Below, one piece after another: positions 5,211 to 6,749 of a stretch of 6,749 bases of DNA. The notes beneath the pieces are model-generated. The model had not been told where the DNA came from. It made no database searches and worked only from the letters and a program-made list of their open reading frames with translations. The stretch's first letter is position 1. Each line of letters begins with the position of its first letter. The position numbers and the translations under genes are program-made. The stretch is from Pseudomonadota bacterium (GTDB lineage: Bacteria; Pseudomonadota; Alphaproteobacteria; Rhizobiales; Beijerinckiaceae): positions 1-6,749 of the forward strand of contig JAEXUU010000180.1 of the NCBI GenBank assembly GCA_023452965.1. The letters run 5' to 3'.

Positions 5211-6749
5211 TGCAGGCGGCGCGAGACGCGTCCGCCCGAGGCGGCGCCGGCATCCTCTTCGAAAAGCTCGGCCAGCTTCTCGGTCATCACCCCGCCAAGC
5301 TCCTCCGCATCGACGATGGTGACGGCGCGGCGGTAGTAGCGGGTGACGTCGTGGCCGATCCCGATCGCGATCAGCTCGACCGGCGAGCGCGTCTCGATCT
5401 CGGCGATGACATGGCGCAGATGTCGCTCGAGATAGCTGCCGGCATTGACAGAGAGCGTGGAATCGTCGACCGGCGCGCCGTCCGAGATCACCATCAGGAT
5501 CTTGCGCTGCTCCGGCCGGGCCAGCAGGCGCTTATGCGCCCAGTCCAGCGCCTCGCCGTCGATGTTCTCCTTGAGCAGCCCCTCGCGCATCATCAGCCCG
5601 AGGTTCTTGCGCGCCCGGCGCCAGGGTGCGTCCGCCGCCTTGTAGATGATGTGCCGGAGGTCGTTCAGGCGGCCGGGATTGGCCGGCTTGCCCGATTGCA
5701 GCCAGGTCTCGCGCGACAGCCCGCCCTTCCAGGCCCGCGTGGTGAAGCCCAGCAGCTCGACCTTGACGCCGCAGCGCTCCAGCGTCCGCGCCAGGATGTC
5801 GGCGCAGGTCGCCGCGACCGTGATCGGCCGCCCGCGCATCGAGCCGGAATTGTCGATCAGCAGCGTCACCACCGTGTCGCGGAAATTCGTGTCCGATTCC
5901 TGCCGGAAGGAGAGCGGCTGGAACGGGTCGATGATGATCCGCGGCAGGCGCGAGGGATCGAGCGCGCCCTCCTCCAGGTCGAATTGCCAGGAGCGGTTCT
6001 GCTGCGCCATCAGGCGCCGCTGCAGCCGGTTGGCGAGGCGCGCGACGACGCCTTGAAGATGCGCCAGCTGCTTGTCGAGATAGGCGCGCAGGCGCGTCAG
6101 CTCCTCGGCGTCGCAGAGCTCCTCGGCGGTGACCGTCTCGTCGAACTTCGTCGTGTACGCCTTGTAGTCGGTCTGCGGCCGGTCATTGGCGCGGCTGTCG
6201 CGCGGGCGCGGCGCCTCGCCTGCTTCCTCGGCCTCGGAGCTGTCATCCTCCTCGTCCCAGTCGCCGGCCGGCGCGTCGGCGGCCTCGGAGGCCCCCTCCT
6301 GCATCTCCTCGGCGGCGTCCTCGCTGACCTCGGTCTCGGAACGCTCGCCCTGGCTCTCCTGCTCGGCCTCGCCTTCCTGCTGATCCTGATCCTCGGAGGA
6401 CTGGTCGTTCTCGTCCTCGTCCTCTTCGTCGTCCTGGCCCTGGCTGGTCTGCTCGGCCATGTCGAGCGAGGCCAGCATGTCGCGGACGGTGCGGGCGAAG
6501 GCACGCTGGTCCTCGACCGATTTGGCGAGCCGGTCGAGATCGGCACCGGCCTTGCTCTCGACATCGTCGCGCCAGAGCTCGACCAGCTTCTGCGCCGCCT
6601 TGGGCGGCTTCAGGCCCGTCAGGCGCTCACGCACCATCAGCGCCAACGCGTCCTCGAGCGGTGCATCGGCGCGGTCGGTGATCTCCTCATAGCGCCCGCC
6701 GCGGTGATATCGGTCCTCGAGCATGGCGCCGATATTGCCGGCCATGCCG
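5207..6749 (-). CDS. cobT: Cobaltochelatase subunit CobT, C-terminal 513 codons (5' end outside window)
   Basis: AAA-associated VWA subunit of the ATP-dependent CobNST cobaltochelatase, which inserts cobalt into hydrogenobyrinic acid a,c-diamide in aerobic cobalamin synthesis; cytoplasmic. The frame is open to the right edge. A Met at 6743-6745 is available, but CobT is usually about 630 residues, so roughly 115 residues are missing and this Met is internal. Numbered from that Met: N-terminal family motif MLEDRYHRG at 8-16, an extremely acidic Gln/Ser-rich linker at 104-178, a helical segment at 205-250, then the VWA domain with MIDAS motif DNSGSM at 298-303 and SDGAPVDDS at 421-429. MIDAS residues are intact, consistent with binding the CobS ring. 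The stop overlaps the next gene by ATGA. CobS would be expected just beyond the window. Confidence 0.96.
   Translation of the reverse strand, partial: GMAGNIGAMLEDRYHRGGRYEEITDRADAPLEDALALMVRERLTGLKPPKAAQKLVELWRDDVESKAGADLDRLAKSVEDQRAFARTVRDMLASLDMAEQTSQGQDDEEDEDENDQSSEDQDQQEGEAEQESQGERSETEVSEDAAEEMQEGASEAADAPAGDWDEEDDSSEAEEAGEAPRPRDSRANDRPQTDYKAYTTKFDETVTAEELCDAEELTRLRAYLDKQLAHLQGVVARLANRLQRRLMAQQNRSWQFDLEEGALDPSRLPRIIIDPFQPLSFRQESDTNFRDTVVTLLIDNSGSMRGRPITVAATCADILARTLERCGVKVELLGFTTRAWKGGLSRETWLQSGKPANPGRLNDLRHIIYKAADAPWRRARKNLGLMMREGLLKENIDGEALDWAHKRLLARPEQRKILMVISDGAPVDDSTLSVNAGSYLERHLRHVIAEIETRSPVELIAIGIGHDVTRYYRRAVTIVDAEELGGVMTEKLAELFEEDAGAASGGRVSRRLQ

Noticed and set aside
5445..6692. 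Plus-strand serine/arginine-rich open frames opposite cobT
   Set aside because: They mirror the acidic linker and VWA codons of cobT and show no domain or ribosome binding site.
6743..6745. ATG as the true start of cobT
   Set aside because: The frame stays open to the window edge and CobT normally has about 115 more residues upstream; this Met falls inside a conserved region.

Overview
This GC-rich window has the gene content and codon usage of an alphaproteobacterium. Its make-up (a SUV3-type helicase, a DUF3108 exported protein, rpmB, and the aerobic cobaltochelatase subunit CobT) and its dispersed GC-rich palindromes point to Hyphomicrobiales (Rhizobiales), perhaps near Bosea or Methylobacterium. 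The genus is a guess from memory. Most of the window is chromosomal housekeeping sequence, with no transposase, phage, CRISPR or tRNA/rRNA gene visible.

Layout, left to right. (1) 1-1202, minus: the N-terminal 400 codons of an SF2 RNA helicase of the SUV3 type, running off the left edge and probably starting at TTG. (2) 1203-1516: a 314-base gap upstream of the helicase, the densest regulatory-looking sequence here. It has six GANTC (CcrM-type) methylation sites in 105 bases, a GAAC-N7-GAAC element matching the alphaproteobacterial LexA box, a perfect 11-bp hairpin, and a 38-codon small ORF with a good ribosome binding site. (3) 1517-2407, minus: an alpha/beta hydrolase with an aspartate nucleophile, epoxide-hydrolase-like. 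(4) 2568-3395, minus: an exported DUF3108 protein. (5) 3396-3653: a divergent promoter region with three more GANTC sites, a near-consensus promoter reading right, and a structured rpmB leader containing a terminator-like hairpin. (6) 3654-3941, plus: rpmB (ribosomal protein L28), the only plus-strand gene, followed by a strong intrinsic terminator at 3983-4006. (7) 4021-4168: two oppositely oriented GC-rich palindromic repeats between convergent genes. (8) 4200-5210, minus: a Tat-exported phytase-like esterase-domain protein. (9) 5207-6749, minus: cobT, lacking its 5' end and overlapping the esterase-like gene by the four bases ATGA.

Functionally the window joins RNA turnover (helicase), the ribosome (L28), envelope proteins (DUF3108, phytase-like) and vitamin B12 synthesis (CobT). 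Two-gene coupling is clear only for cobT and the phytase-like gene. The hydrolase is separated by gaps from both neighbours and looks like an accessory gene between core ones. No clear multi-gene novel system is present. The most unusual signals are non-coding: the methylation-site cluster with a LexA-like box before the helicase, and the folded rpmB leader.
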